The notes under the pieces were generated by a model, which was not told the DNA's origin, did no database searches, and saw only the letters and a list, made by a program, of their open reading frames with translations. Positions 12,004 through 21,519 of a DNA stretch of 23,679 bases are shown here, piece by piece. A program made the translations under genes and the position numbers. Where the stretch lies: contig LSSN01000231.1 of assembly GCA_001970855.1 (NCBI GenBank), positions 1 to 23,679 of the forward strand, in the 5' to 3' direction. Positions within the stretch are counted from its first letter, which is position 1; every line of letters starts with the position of its first letter. This DNA comes from Smittium culicis (taxonomy: Eukaryota; Kickxellomycota; Harpellomycetes; Harpellales; Legeriomycetaceae).

Positions 12004-12129
12004 AAAAATGAATCTATTACCTTATACTATAAACTAAGCACGACCACCATTTATCTATTCTGTTTCAATTGCAGTAAAGATGGTTATAAGCAAATTATAC
12101 GGAATCAAAGAAGGTTAAACCCAAGCTAA
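12004..12129 (+). pseudogene. Gag zinc-knuckle remnant (CCHC with two ligands lost)
   Basis: An open stretch contains CFNCSKDGYKQIIR at 12061-12102. The spacing equals the retroviral-type knuckle C-x2-C-x4-H-x4-C, and the Cys, Gly and basic residues fit. The histidine position is Tyr and the last Cys position is Arg, so the motif could no longer bind zinc. It sits about 1.1 kb before the reverse transcriptase blocks, as expected for gag before pol. Confidence 0.5.
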
Positions 12130-13097
12130 TCACCTGGAAGATAGCAATGTGAACCAAAGGACACACGATAGACCAGGATATAGTAAATAGATCAAGATCG
12201 CTTTTTAAAAAGCACTATGAGCTTAATTCTGTCAGGTTTAGGATTAAAATACACTCAGAGACGACAGGAAACCTTCATAAGGTTATGGAACTCCTCTGTA
12301 TCCCACAGCAGTAATTTGACCTTTAGAATAAGCCACTGATAGACCAGGGAGTGGTGGTAGTTTTATTCTCTCGCAAGAAATAGAGAAAAATCTATAAGAT
12401 CTGAATAAACTCTAAAAGGAACCAGAATATTTGTGCTCAAAACGGCACAAAAAGCATATCTGTCCAGGCGCAGACTAGCATAGTTGTAAGAAACCCGGCG
12501 CTAGTAAAAAAAATTTGTCGTTCTTAAGTTTTTTGCCGAAGAGGGAGAGGAAAAGGGTTAGGGACTCTGGACAACCGACAGAGCCCCTAGTTTGGTGGCG
12601 ACTCGCAAAGTTACAAAAATAGTGGACCTAACTAAAGAACAGAGACTGGGTAAAAAAAATTTATTAGAAAAGATACAGGACATAATTCGGAAAACCTGAA
12701 AATTCTACGTCTCCTACAAGAAATTAATTCGGTTCCGCTTTCAATGATACACAATTCGATTTCATGCAGGAATGAAACTAACTCAGACGCCCACAACACC
12801 CTTACAGATGCAAATATAAACCTTTATTAATAACATAAATAGAGAAGGTTAGGGGTCGAGATAAAGTAATCTAAAGCATCCATATCGTAGTTTTAATCAA
12901 GTCAGAGAGAATTAGATCAGATCTGTGCCTGAGGAAATTTGGTCAAAATGTCTATCAAAAAATTTTCATATCGATAACAATGAATTCGAAAAGTTGTATG
13001 GTTTTTGACAAATAGTATATAACATCTTTTTATATGGAAGATGCGCTAATGTGCATATTGTTTTAAAAAAAAACTTTCATTAAACATCTCCGATTTT

Positions 13098-13559
13098 TGT
13101 AGAGCAGCAAATCATAAAAGTTATGGAGATTGTAGTTTGCACTTTGGACTGTTATTAATCCCTAATAATTGTAAAAATATTCGCGAAAATATCTTTCGAT
13201 GGCTCATTCATAAGGAATGCGAATCACTGTGTAAATAGAAAAATATATTATTTTAGGAGAGTTTAAGGAGGTATGAATCTCAATAACGCTTAATGTGCAC
13301 CAAAAATATCGAGAATTGGGTGATTAATCAAAGAGATAATACCTTCAAACACTCCAAAATCAAGCAGAACCTCATTTAGGAATGAAAATAACACACCGGG
13401 TGTATGATGAAACTTCCGTCATCAAGACTATGGTCATACTCCGACTAGCTATCATGTTTTTTAATGTGGGATAGACCATCTTGAAGGGCTTATAAAACTT
13501 TATAAAATTTGAATAAGTGATATTATTTAGACATCATAATGATCTTTAAAAATTAATAA
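13098..13559 (+). pseudogene. Reverse transcriptase remnant of the DIRS-like element
   Basis: Blocks in order: LLLIP (13149-13163, frame of 13098), matching the early S-P-x-hydrophobic-IP-K block; a D-stop-SK block (13322-13333) continuing to AEPHLGMKI, matching the DLSKAY-type block with the first catalytic Asp; DYGHTPTSYHVF (13426-13461), matching the P-[FY]-G-L-x-x-x-P-x-x-F block; and YYLDIIMIF (13521-13547), the YxDD block with the second Asp replaced by Ile. The frame changes twice. Four ordered blocks with roughly normal spacing are hard to get by chance. The enzyme is inactive. Confidence 0.65.
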
Positions 13560-13724
13560 AGCACCCATTTTTAAAATAATAAGTGCGCCCTCTGAGTATA
13601 ATCCTTGAGGAGTGTAATATTGCTAAAAGAACGAGCGATAAAGAGTTTGATTTATTTTAAGCGCTATAGTATAAACAAAATGAAATGTCACTTATTCCAG
13701 ATAAGCTAGATCCGGAAATCTTTT

Positions 13725-14046
13725 CAAGATCCAGCGACAAGGCATGAGTATAAATGTGGGATAAAATTTCTACACTGAAATATTTATTCCACAGTATGAA
13801 TCTTTAAACATCAATATCAAGAAGCTCCTGAAGATTAATTTTCATTGTATCTATTGGAATTTATAGGTCGTTAAGTCATTATAAACCTGAGAATAACGAC
13901 GAAACTTACATGTGTGCAGAAATATGGCGGTAATACTATGACAAAGTTACTGATAATTGATGATTAAATATGGTATTATCGCCTCTGAATCCTCAAACCC
14001 CCAGGTAACATACGTGAAATCAGTATTAATCTCTACTGATTTCTCG
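13725..14046 (+). pseudogene. RNase H remnant of the DIRS-like element
   Basis: One frame, broken only by stops, runs from 13725 to about 14046. It begins with DPATRHEYKCGI, near the TDAS..G.G opening of this domain. It continues through FSLYLLEFIG (the LLEL-type helix) to ITTKLTCVQKYGGNTMTKLL (13899-13958), matching the DN-T-x-x-x-Y-x-x-K-x-GG block that follows the third acidic residue. It then reaches PPGN (13998-14009), matching the H-[IV]-PG-x-x-N block. Order and spacing are as in the family; the catalytic Asp residues are mostly lost. Confidence 0.65.
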
Positions 14047-14059
14047 GGCAGGCTTACAA

Positions 14060-14539
14060 CACAAACTGAATGATCAATATCAGCCTCAAAACTCGGTTAC
14101 ACATAAATCGGTGTTCGATCCTCACGACGTGAACCTATTTGCTTCTGAGTTGAATAATAATCTAAAGGGCTATTACAGCTGGTTTCCGTATACAAAGATT
14201 ATAGGATTGAATTAACCGTCTTTCAATTTGAAGCAATAGACGAATCCATACCCGTGTCCTCAATGGGACTTGATATTACAAATATTGCACAATTTCAGGA
14301 GGAAAAGACTGGTCATAAATTTTAAATCACTGCTATGGGTTCTTACAGTATTTTTTTCCAACATAGTCAATCTATTGATTGCACAGCGGCTACTGATACA
14401 GGCAATGGCGGTAATCTTTGACCCCAAAAGCGGAAAACCTTCGCTGCAAGAAATAAAAATTATGAATTTGATCGTATGGAGAATCAGAGCTGTGTCCTAT
14501 AAGTGCAAGGAGCGTAAAGCCTTGTCACAGGAATTTTAG
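14060..14539 (+). pseudogene. Post-RNase H block (LFAS/WRI) typical of DIRS-type elements
   Basis: After a frameshift near 14050, one frame carries FDPHDVNLFASELNNNL and then YYSWFP (from 14117), matching the VDLFASRLN...SW.PD signature after RNase H in DIRS-type elements. The same frame, interrupted by two stops, continues into an 89-codon open stretch (14270-14539) with DLILQILHNFRRKRL and FDPKSGKPSLQE, ending near MNLIVWRIRAVS. This corresponds to the L-x-AWR-[IL]-SG block before the recombinase. The open stretch starts with TTG, so it is a relic piece, not a gene. This is the most diagnostic part of the element. Confidence 0.7.
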
Positions 14540-14760
14540 ATAACAATAAACGATTTAGTATACTTAAATACATATATTATGATCTACAATAGATTTTTTT
14601 AGACTGGATAACAAGTAACAATGTTAATCGATAATATACGCACCACAGATAGTAAATTGCCTAGCCAAAATATACAACGAGAAAAAGCTGAATGCGTACA
14701 CATTACGATAAAACAAGAAGGATCTATTAATGATAGTGGATAAATCATAAATAATTGATA

Positions 14761-15257
14761 ACGCTCAGATTGTTAGCGTATTCTTCGCTCCTCTTGACGA
14801 AATCTCAATTAGTTCTTTTATCAAGAACTCTATCAATATCACACCGGTAGTAAATAGTGCTCGAGATCATAGCCAAACAGATGAGCTATCTTACAGGAAT
14901 CTCATGTCAAAACTGTGATGGATATTAGTTGCTATGGGGCTCCTACTCACGCCAGGAATACACTGTTTAGATAAAAAAAACTCCGTTTATCTCCCAGGAA
15001 GTACTGAATTTACTTATATTTTTTCTTTATAAGAAGCGATTAGAGCGTCAGACCATTCTCCCACTCCAGATTAGTAGACATACTGATCGAATATAATACC
15101 CAGCCTATGTATATGAGATTTGTCAACAGTGGATAGCCCAGGATTCTTGAAAGTCACCATATATAATAAATAGCTCTATTATTTTAAATAGATTGACAAG
15201 ATAGCTCAAATATTTACAAAAGTATCTCGAAATAATCTATAAAAAATTGTATATCCA
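14761..15257 (+). pseudogene. Tyrosine recombinase remnant (weak)
   Basis: Frame of 14761 gives LRLLAYSSLLLTKSQLVLL, close to the helix carrying the first catalytic Arg (G-x-R-x-SEL-x-x-L), with the Arg lost. VYEICQQWIAQ (15109-15141) resembles the [TS]-I-x-x-W-[IL] helix before the HxxR motif. A second frame from 15192 reads IDKIAQ and later SRNNL, a stop, then KIVYP. This resembles the C-terminal I-x-x-[AI]-x-W-S-x-x-TF-x-K-x-Y stretch with the nucleophilic Tyr. No clear HxxR survives. The position after the WRI block is where DIRS-type elements keep this domain, which supports an otherwise thin match. Confidence 0.45.
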
Positions 15258-15853
15258 CTCATTATCGAGTATCAAAACTCGCCCCCTCCCCCAAAACCTC
15301 GATTACTATGACACGATCAATTATGGACACTTTGATATTATTTTCAGAAATTTCAATTAGAGAAACCAGTATAAATACTATTTTATCAAACTGGAAAATG
15401 TTAGACAAACATTCAAGACTCTAAGAATGTATTTTAGTTATCTAAATGAGTCTCAAAATATCTTGTGTAAATTATTTTTTCCTTTCTGAGATCTAAAGTT
15501 AGAATAAATTCGTATTTTTGATATAAAAATAGACTTATATTGTATGAGTAGAGGTATATTTTGTTTAGCCCACTCGACCCTGATTCAATTTGCTTTAAGA
15601 TTATGTGTATATCTCATGAACTCTTTGTAAAATTAATCCGATACACTTTTTTGAGTTAATTTTATTGACTAGTAATTTTCAATATGCACTGTTCAATAAA
15701 TTTTCAACACTAAATATGTCTCATCTTCTTGTATAAAATAAATTAGGCTTCTCTCCAAAACCCTTTTTTCAACGAGAAATTTATTTAAAAAATATTAAAA
15801 ATAAATAAAGCAATTAAGAAAGTATTTAAACAAATTATTTTTTACAAAAAATT

Positions 15854-16072
15854 CTAAAAAATTCCTCTCAGCTGCTCTACCAGCTTCATACCCACTGAGC
15901 AACGGATCAAGGGTGTTAAAGATTCACTAATACTTTCAAGAATTAAAACTCGGGTACTACGAATGCTACTCAAAAGCTTTGCAGTTGTCATCTCAATAAT
16001 TTGGTAGGCGTTACCAGAACGAAGATGGTTAATAGATTTTATAGACCCCCCCCCCCCAAAGAGAATTCCAAC
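15854..16072 (-). pseudogene. Unidentified open C-terminal gene fragment with a Gly tract
   Basis: Seventy-two sense codons run from just after a TAG (16073-16075) to a TAG stop at 15854-15856 with no interruption, and G+C is higher than in the flanks. Composition is that of a real protein, for example NAYQIIEMTTAKLLSS and RCSVGMKLVEQLRGIF. The C12 run on the plus strand (16046-16057) is read as four Gly codons. The first in-frame ATG would give only about 44 residues. I do not recognise the family. It looks like the 3' end of a gene inserted or copied here more recently than the neighbouring relics. Confidence 0.45.
16046..16057. repeat. C12 homopolymer
   Basis: Twelve consecutive C residues, unusual in such AT-rich DNA. 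It lies in frame inside the minus-strand open fragment (as four GGG Gly codons). Such a run is prone to slippage and to sequencing error, which matters for judging that frame. Confidence 0.95.
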
Positions 16073-16670
16073 CTACTTCATTAGTGCTAGGTAGGAAGAA
16101 GAAAAGCGTAATTATAAAATTCATGCTATTTTTTTAAATCAACGCTCAATGTCATATATGTGTATGGTTTTCTACCTTACATACACTAAAAGTAAATACC
16201 CTATTGTTTCTGACATGGCCTTGCTACAAAATGTAAAAGAGCTTTCTATTTTTCGTTTAAATTGTTGAATTTGTAACTTTTTGCACTTTTCAAATTTCTC
16301 TGCTGTAAAAATTATTTTCTTTTTAATTTTTAAGCTTTTAGTTTAATTATAATTATTATTAGTAAATATTCTTAGACAAAAAAATCCTCCAGAAAAAACA
16401 TAAATTATTACGTCCTTATATAATAAATCATACTGAAAACTGAAAACCGCGAGATCATTATTTTTAATAATAGCATAGAGAAAAATCTTAATTTGTACAT
16501 TTTGTATTGGCAGTTTCAGATTAATAAAATAGGATTTGTATTTTGTAAATAACGACGGAAAAAAAATTATAAGTTCTATCAAATATATCATTTGATTTTG
16601 ATAAAATTCAATGATATTTTTAACGATCAATATTTATACACTTCATAAGAGTCTCAATGCCAAACGAAAT

Positions 16671-16730
16671 CACTTTTGTCGTCTTTCATGTATAGCTAAG
16701 TGACAATTTAGGCAATATAGTTTGCACAAG
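16671..16730 (+). pseudogene. Integrase N-terminal (HHCC region) remnant
   Basis: The frame of 16671 reads HFCRLSCIAK, stop, QFRQYSLHK. This resembles the H-x-R-LGH-[IV]-[AS] motif at the start of copia integrases, with the second His replaced by Cys. I could not follow the rest of the integrase (DDE core) in 16730-17820. On its own the match is weak; its distance before the reverse transcriptase supports it. Confidence 0.35.
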
Positions 16731-17937
16731 ATCAATTATTAAATTACGTGAGGTTAAGACGGTTCAACGCTTACATTCCATTAGTTCGCGTCTTTATCGA
16801 AAATAATTGAGGCACAATAAATAATAGATTCATAACTTATTATATCTTTAAGAAACGTTGGTATTCGAATTTTCAAGCTCCGGAAAAAAGTGGGCTATAA
16901 ATCAAAAATTTTAAATGTTAAGCATGAATAAAAGTTGGTATGGATGCAATTTATAACGAAAATCTAGAACATTTTTTGGCTAATAAAATACTTTTTGAAA
17001 TTTTTTTTCCGCGATAAAAAACTGAAAGTACACCCCTGAGGCTAAAAAACACTCAATTCAATCCAATTATCCCAACCTCCGTTAATTTAAATAGAAGGTA
17101 GATTTATACAAATTGATATCGCTTTATATAGAATATTTCATTTTATCAATTGAACATTCATTTAATTTCATTATTGATATTATGTTTTTTTACAAAGTAT
17201 AAGTATTTCTTGTAAGAAAATTATGGTTTAAACTTTCACGGTACTAAAATAAAATTGTATAATTACAAGATTTTATCAGAAATATGAAAATACAAGAAAA
17301 TAGTTAGAAAAAAAAATCTAGCAAGAAATGTATAGTCGACGCAGCTAATAAAAAAATAACTACCTTTATAAAAATAAATTGAAACATCAGTTTAATGATT
17401 ACGTACCAAAAAAATTGAGGTCAACTCACCAGCCAGTATCGTATTCTCTAATATTTATTCAAGTATATTACTACATGAAGTAGCAAAGAGTCGTGAGTAA
17501 AGAAAAGTTTATACAAATGGGTATGAAAATGGATATAAATATTATTAGAAGATTTATATACTTGCATTCAACATTATGTATAAAACACAGGCGCTTATAC
17601 TAAGGTAGGAAACATCGATTTGACCATCTCCAGATATTCTGCAAAAATGCCAAGACAAGTCTAATTGATAAACAAAAATTATGTGCACAAAATAATCATA
17701 GTTATTATTGAATGAGTTGGCTCTTAATGGGATATGAGGTTACCTATCTAAAATACATGACCTGCGAATCGCTAATTCTTACCTATATTCGTCTCGTTCA
17801 ATGATGCTTTAGGTGTGAGAGAAAATGTAGTATGGTCTATTTGGTAAAGCGAATTTAAAAAAGGACATAAGATACTTAAGCCGTTTCACTTTTAGTAAGG
17901 TATAAAGAATATTAATGTATAGTGAATAGATAAATAA

Positions 17938-18512
17938 TTATTTACCATACAGTGCATAGGATCTGAAATTCAAAATGTATTTCTGAATATACATATTTGT
18001 AAGGCGAGTGAATCTAACGTACTTCATGTAGTAAGTAAATCTGAAAGTTTGGAATCCAAAAGGCAAACCCCATTAATATTAGCATATAGCTTATCATAAC
18101 TATAGTCGTTTTAAGAATGGGTCGGTATTTGGTAATTGTGGGAATAGCGGGAGGTGTATAGATTGATAACCTACCGTATCGCAGCTAAAATGAAATATGC
18201 AGATTAAGGTTCAAAGTATCGTATTTATTCTAATATACGATGATTAAATAACTGATATAAATCAAATCTAGAAAATAAATGGATCCCCTAGGTAAGTAAA
18301 ATCATAAGTTAGAATGGAAAGGTCAAGACAATTACTTTTTGCAAATCGAAATAGAATATGGATATAAACTCACAAGACTAAACAAGACGAATTTATCGAT
18401 TAAGCAGAAAACGTTGAGCTCCATGATTCACAAAACATCCTTCTTAGATGCATTGAAGTTTTGTCATTCAAAACATATTTATACTTCATATAGCTCTAAT
18501 TCGATAACCTGA
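17938..18512 (+). pseudogene. Copia-type reverse transcriptase remnant
   Basis: Blocks in order: FTIQ and IQNVFLNIHI (17941-17997), the IQQ-x-D-V-x-x-AFLNG block with the catalytic Asp lost; SLS-stop-L-stop-SF-stop-EW (18088-18120), the SLYGLKQ-S-x-R-x-W block; FILIYDD (18224-18244), the YVDD block with one residue missing; and NYFLQIEIEYGYKLTRLN (18330-18383), the YFLG-[IM]-E-[IV] block. The last sits in a 70-codon open stretch ending at 18512. Spacing is near normal and three frames are used. The enzyme is inactive. Confidence 0.65.
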
Positions 18513-18625
18513 AAAATATTATTAGAAAATTCAGGAGATAACTCTCAGCGGATTTAAAGCAGTGTTCAAAATGAAGTATATTGAAATCGCTTGAATGATT
18601 GCTAATTAAGACAATGTAATTATAG

Positions 18626-19580
18626 TTAGTTGATGGTACAGTTTCGTATTATTTTTTGTCAATTCATCACCAGGAGATAATTCATTCAACATAACTTTCA
18701 AAGATGGAAGTAGGCTATTAACGGTATTGAGAGATTTTTTGGAGCAATCCTAATATATCATTTAAACTCTTATTATAAAGAAAAAATTCATTAAACTCTG
18801 GAAATTTTTTATATTTTTGAAATTAAAGTGACCTCAACCTACTTGATTTGTGGAGTCTAAGACTAAAGCTTTAATCTTAGTTTTCGTTAATGTTTTGATT
18901 CAAAATAAATATATAGTTCAAAGTTGCGCAAACTAACTCAGCTTCTAACGAGTACATATGTTTCCCGATGTAATCTTTATATCCAGAAAACAATTCTTTC
19001 TTTTAGCTTTCAGATCTTGAAAAAATTTTGATTGCAATTTTGAGAAAGTATAAGTCGCAAGGTTAGGATATGATGACTATTACTTCTATCTAACGATGTA
19101 GTAGAAATGAACTATATGAAAATACTCGCTGCACCTTCACGAAAATGGACTTGAAATTGATTTGCATTGTAGAGTTAAAAATTAAAGGAAAATAATCTAG
19201 TAAATGGTTCGAACTTTTTTCACAGAAACAAGTTGTGAGGAGTAGATTTTGACACGAGTTTAACTTGGGGCTAAAAATCCTTGATACGAATACTTGATTA
19301 ATAGACGAGATTCCACCAGCTATTGAAGGGGAAATTCTAAAGTTATTGATTCAATACACGTATGTTTGAAAGTATTAAAGTTGTAGGTATACATATAAAC
19401 GAAAACAATGGCCTACAAAGTGCTGTACTTAAGAGAATTTTGTTAGGAAAAAAATGTAGAAAAATATATTAAAGGGCGATTAAACTGTGAATAAAATAAA
19501 ATTGTTACCTAAGGACTCGTGAATAGGCGTATCTAGACTCTCAAAACTGTATAGAAAACAATAGAAATCAAATAATAGCT
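18626..19580 (+). pseudogene. Copia-type connection and RNase H remnant
   Basis: VGY-stop-RY then NPNISF (18710-18763) matches VGSL-x-Y...TRPDI-x-F, and LWKFFIFLKLK (to 18831) matches the HW-x-x-x-x-R-x-LRYLKGT block. LGYDDYY (19063-19083) corresponds to the GY-x-DADWA opening of RNase H. SSKWFELFSQKQVVRS (19196-19243) matches W-x-SKKQ-x-x-V-x-x-S. IEGEILKLLIQY follows near 19320. One frame from 19401 reads ENNGLQSAVLKRIL, then YLRTRE at 19506-19523, matching the DN-x-x-A block and the Y-[IV]-xT-x-E-x-x-AD end. The order is correct; frames shift repeatedly. Confidence 0.6.
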
Positions 19581-19599
19581 GCCCAAGAACTCATCACTG

Positions 19600-20780
19600 C
19601 CTAGAATAAGTTTGAAAGTAAGAATTAAATATGTCAATCAATGGTCGAAAATACATAGATATAAAGGTATAAATGCATGAAATAAATCGATTTAGTTGAG
19701 TATTTTTTTTTGGTAATTTGATTTAAATGGATCAGAACAGCTGAACTATATATTTAAAAGTGGGAATGAATGAGATTAAACTGAGATTGAAATTTAGATT
19801 TTAATTAGACTCGTAATAGGGTGCAACATAATAATTCGGTTGATTCTAAATATAATGAATTTAATAAAAAATCTTGAGTATGCCCTAGCACTAGGCAATC
19901 GTAGTGAGAAATTTTGAGAAATTTGAATGGGCTGGGTCACTGATTTTGCGCTTAAAACGACGGTAACTAGTTCAGGTTCATTTGTGAAATGTTTTTAAGA
20001 CTCTTAAAAGACTTGTAAAATAAATCGTTTCATCGATTTTTTAAGTAGCATCTATTGATAATTTCCTTTTAATTCTGGAATCGAAAACAAAAATTATAGA
20101 AAAATTTTCTGGCTTTAACGATAAATGCATATTAGTTTTTAGCTTTTGCGTCAGCTCAGAAATTTTCTGTAAAGGAGAAAAAAAAATAAATTAAAGTTTC
20201 TGAGTATTTTGATAAATTATTATAATTACAATATATCAGAGAAAGTAGTCAATTGAGCTTTATTTCAAGCAGTGTAAATAATTCGATAATATTCGATTCC
20301 GAATATATTTTACTTTGGATCAAATCAGTTTCAATTTCTTGATTGATTACAATCTAGTCAAATTTATGATTTTTATATCGATATAAGCAACTTTTTAGAC
20401 TATATTGGTGATTAAATTATCTATTATTTTGAAAGTACTAAAAAGACTTGCCATTTAACCGATTTGAGTCATTAGCTAATATGTTTTTTTTAGACCCCGA
20501 TGAATATGTGTTGAGTGAAATGTCTTTTATAGAAATAAAATGGTATATCTTTTTAATTTGCTAAATAATGTTTGCGAGCTTTTGGCAGGATGCAATGGCG
20601 ATCAGATATATATTTTGATTTCTCTTAAATAGATCCGATTTTTTCTTGCATGAAATAATCGAGAATACATATTTTTATGCAATATTCTCGTGCATGAATG
20701 TTCGAAAGAAAAATAAAGGCAAGAATACATAGCGTTAGGAAACCCAAATTTTTCGTAGCACATATCCTATAAAAAAAAGA
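19600..20780. other. AT-rich stretch, nothing recognisable
   Basis: I find no supportable gene on either strand. A short near-palindrome TGCCCTAGCACTAGGCA occurs at about 19880-19896. A hairpin with CGAGAATA (20660-20667) and its exact complement (20683-20690) is flanked by two TGCATGA copies. Part of this may be the 3' end or terminal repeat of the copia-type relic. Confidence 0.4.
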
Positions 20781-20789
20781 TGTTCAATA

Positions 20790-21518
20790 TTAAAGGTAGT
20801 AATTAACGATAACAAACGAATTCGTAAGCAGAATTAAAGAGCGAATGTATATTATGCTTTTGAAATAAATTTTGATTGAGCACATGCCTCGAGCTTCAAA
20901 ATCTCATCAGAAGTAAAGAATATGTACCTCATAAATTTTATCTGAATCAATTAAAAGAATTTCGTCAATACAGTCAGGTTCAACAAAGTAAGCGTCATTT
21001 TCGAATCCATGCTTTCAAGATCAGCAATTCTATCAAACTGTGTGAAGGTTTTATTCCTTGGTATTTTTTAGAGCATTAGAGCGCCGTTTGCCTCATATAA
21101 AAATATCAGCCTTGTCGATTAAGTAAAAGTCGTTGCACAATTTTATATGAATAGTGTTATTGCGTGAAAAAAAAATAATAAGGTAAGGTAATTATAATAA
21201 GATTTGTCGAATTTAGCGTGTTAAGCCCATATAGCGATTAAAAAAAGTGATTTAAATTGCCAATTCAGGAGAGAGAATGATTGAGCACTATTTTAAGGAT
21301 AAATTGATATTATTAGCGTGAAGAGCAGAATATAAAATTCCATGTACCTATTAAATCGTTATTCAGTCAGCACTATTTTCTATACAGTTGCTGATAGATC
21401 ACAGACTAACTCTTGACTAAAATTAGTTGGAGCTTTGATTTACTTCAAATCCAATCTAATTTCTTCATACTTTCGTGAGATAAGATGCGTCATTATCTCT
21501 ATTAGGTTGAATTTTCAT
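20790..21518 (-). pseudogene. Possible decayed protein gene, family unknown
   Basis: On the minus strand an ATG at 21518 opens MKIQPNRDNDASYLTKV. Frameshifted pieces follow: EEIRLDLK and APTNFSQELVCDLSATV, then CNDFYLIDKADIFI, YEANGALML, KTFTQFDRIADLES, and HGFENDAYFVEPDCIDEILL with SDKIYEV. The acidic, mixed composition is unlike what AT-rich DNA gives by chance, and the opposite strand shows the hydrophobic pattern expected antisense to a gene. I cannot match it to a family. Single stretches of this length do occur randomly, so the case rests on their collinearity. Confidence 0.35.
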
Positions 21519-21519
21519 G

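Larger units (their letters stand above)
11448..15260 (+). mobile_element. Decayed DIRS/Ngaro-type tyrosine-recombinase retrotransposon
   Basis: Translating all three plus frames across stops gives, in the order of a DIRS-type element: a gag-like CCHC knuckle (12061), reverse transcriptase blocks (13149-13547), RNase H blocks (13728-14010), the VNLFAS block (14129), a VWRI block (14474) and a tyrosine-recombinase-like region (14761-15257). Ty3 and copia elements lack the LFAS and WRI blocks after RNase H. Many stops and at least four frame changes show it is long dead. The distance from the YxDD-like block to the RNase H start is only about 65 codons, shorter than expected, so an internal deletion is likely. 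I could not define terminal repeats, so the limits are approximate. Identification rests on remembered family motifs, not a search. Confidence 0.7.
16671..19580 (+). mobile_element. Decayed Ty1/copia-type retrotransposon
   Basis: Plus-strand translations across stops give blocks in copia order: an integrase zinc-region remnant (16671), reverse transcriptase (17938-18512), the block between reverse transcriptase and RNase H (18710-18831) and RNase H (19063-19530). Integrase before reverse transcriptase separates copia from Ty3. The gap of about 390 codons from the zinc region to the reverse transcriptase start suits an integrase. The RNase H part is longer than usual, suggesting small insertions. 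Long terminal repeats were not found by eye, so the ends are approximate. It lies downstream of the DIRS-like relic in the same orientation. Confidence 0.65.

Noticed and set aside
13050..13238. Reading of CRAANHKSYGDC (13098-13133) as a second zinc knuckle
   Set aside because: The spacing is off (H-x5-C), the first Cys is missing, and the same frame runs straight into the reverse transcriptase LLLIP block.
14380..14440. Reading of ATDTGNGGNL at this place as an RNase H TDAS motif
   Set aside because: It lies in a different frame and downstream of the LFAS block, whereas the better RNase H match is at 13725-14046 in the expected order.
16343..16630. 95-codon frame on the minus strand
   Set aside because: Begins with TTG, composition Ile/Phe/Tyr/Asn-rich, lies just before the copia-type relic on the other strand.
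18626..18745. Reading of this stretch as copia RNase H (GY...E.EY...W)
   Set aside because: The block before RNase H (VG..RY...NPNISF) fits better here, and the RNase H blocks are found in order further downstream.
20876..21079. 67-codon frame on the plus strand
   Set aside because: Begins with TTG; the opposite strand has the more protein-like reading, so this is probably its antisense shadow.
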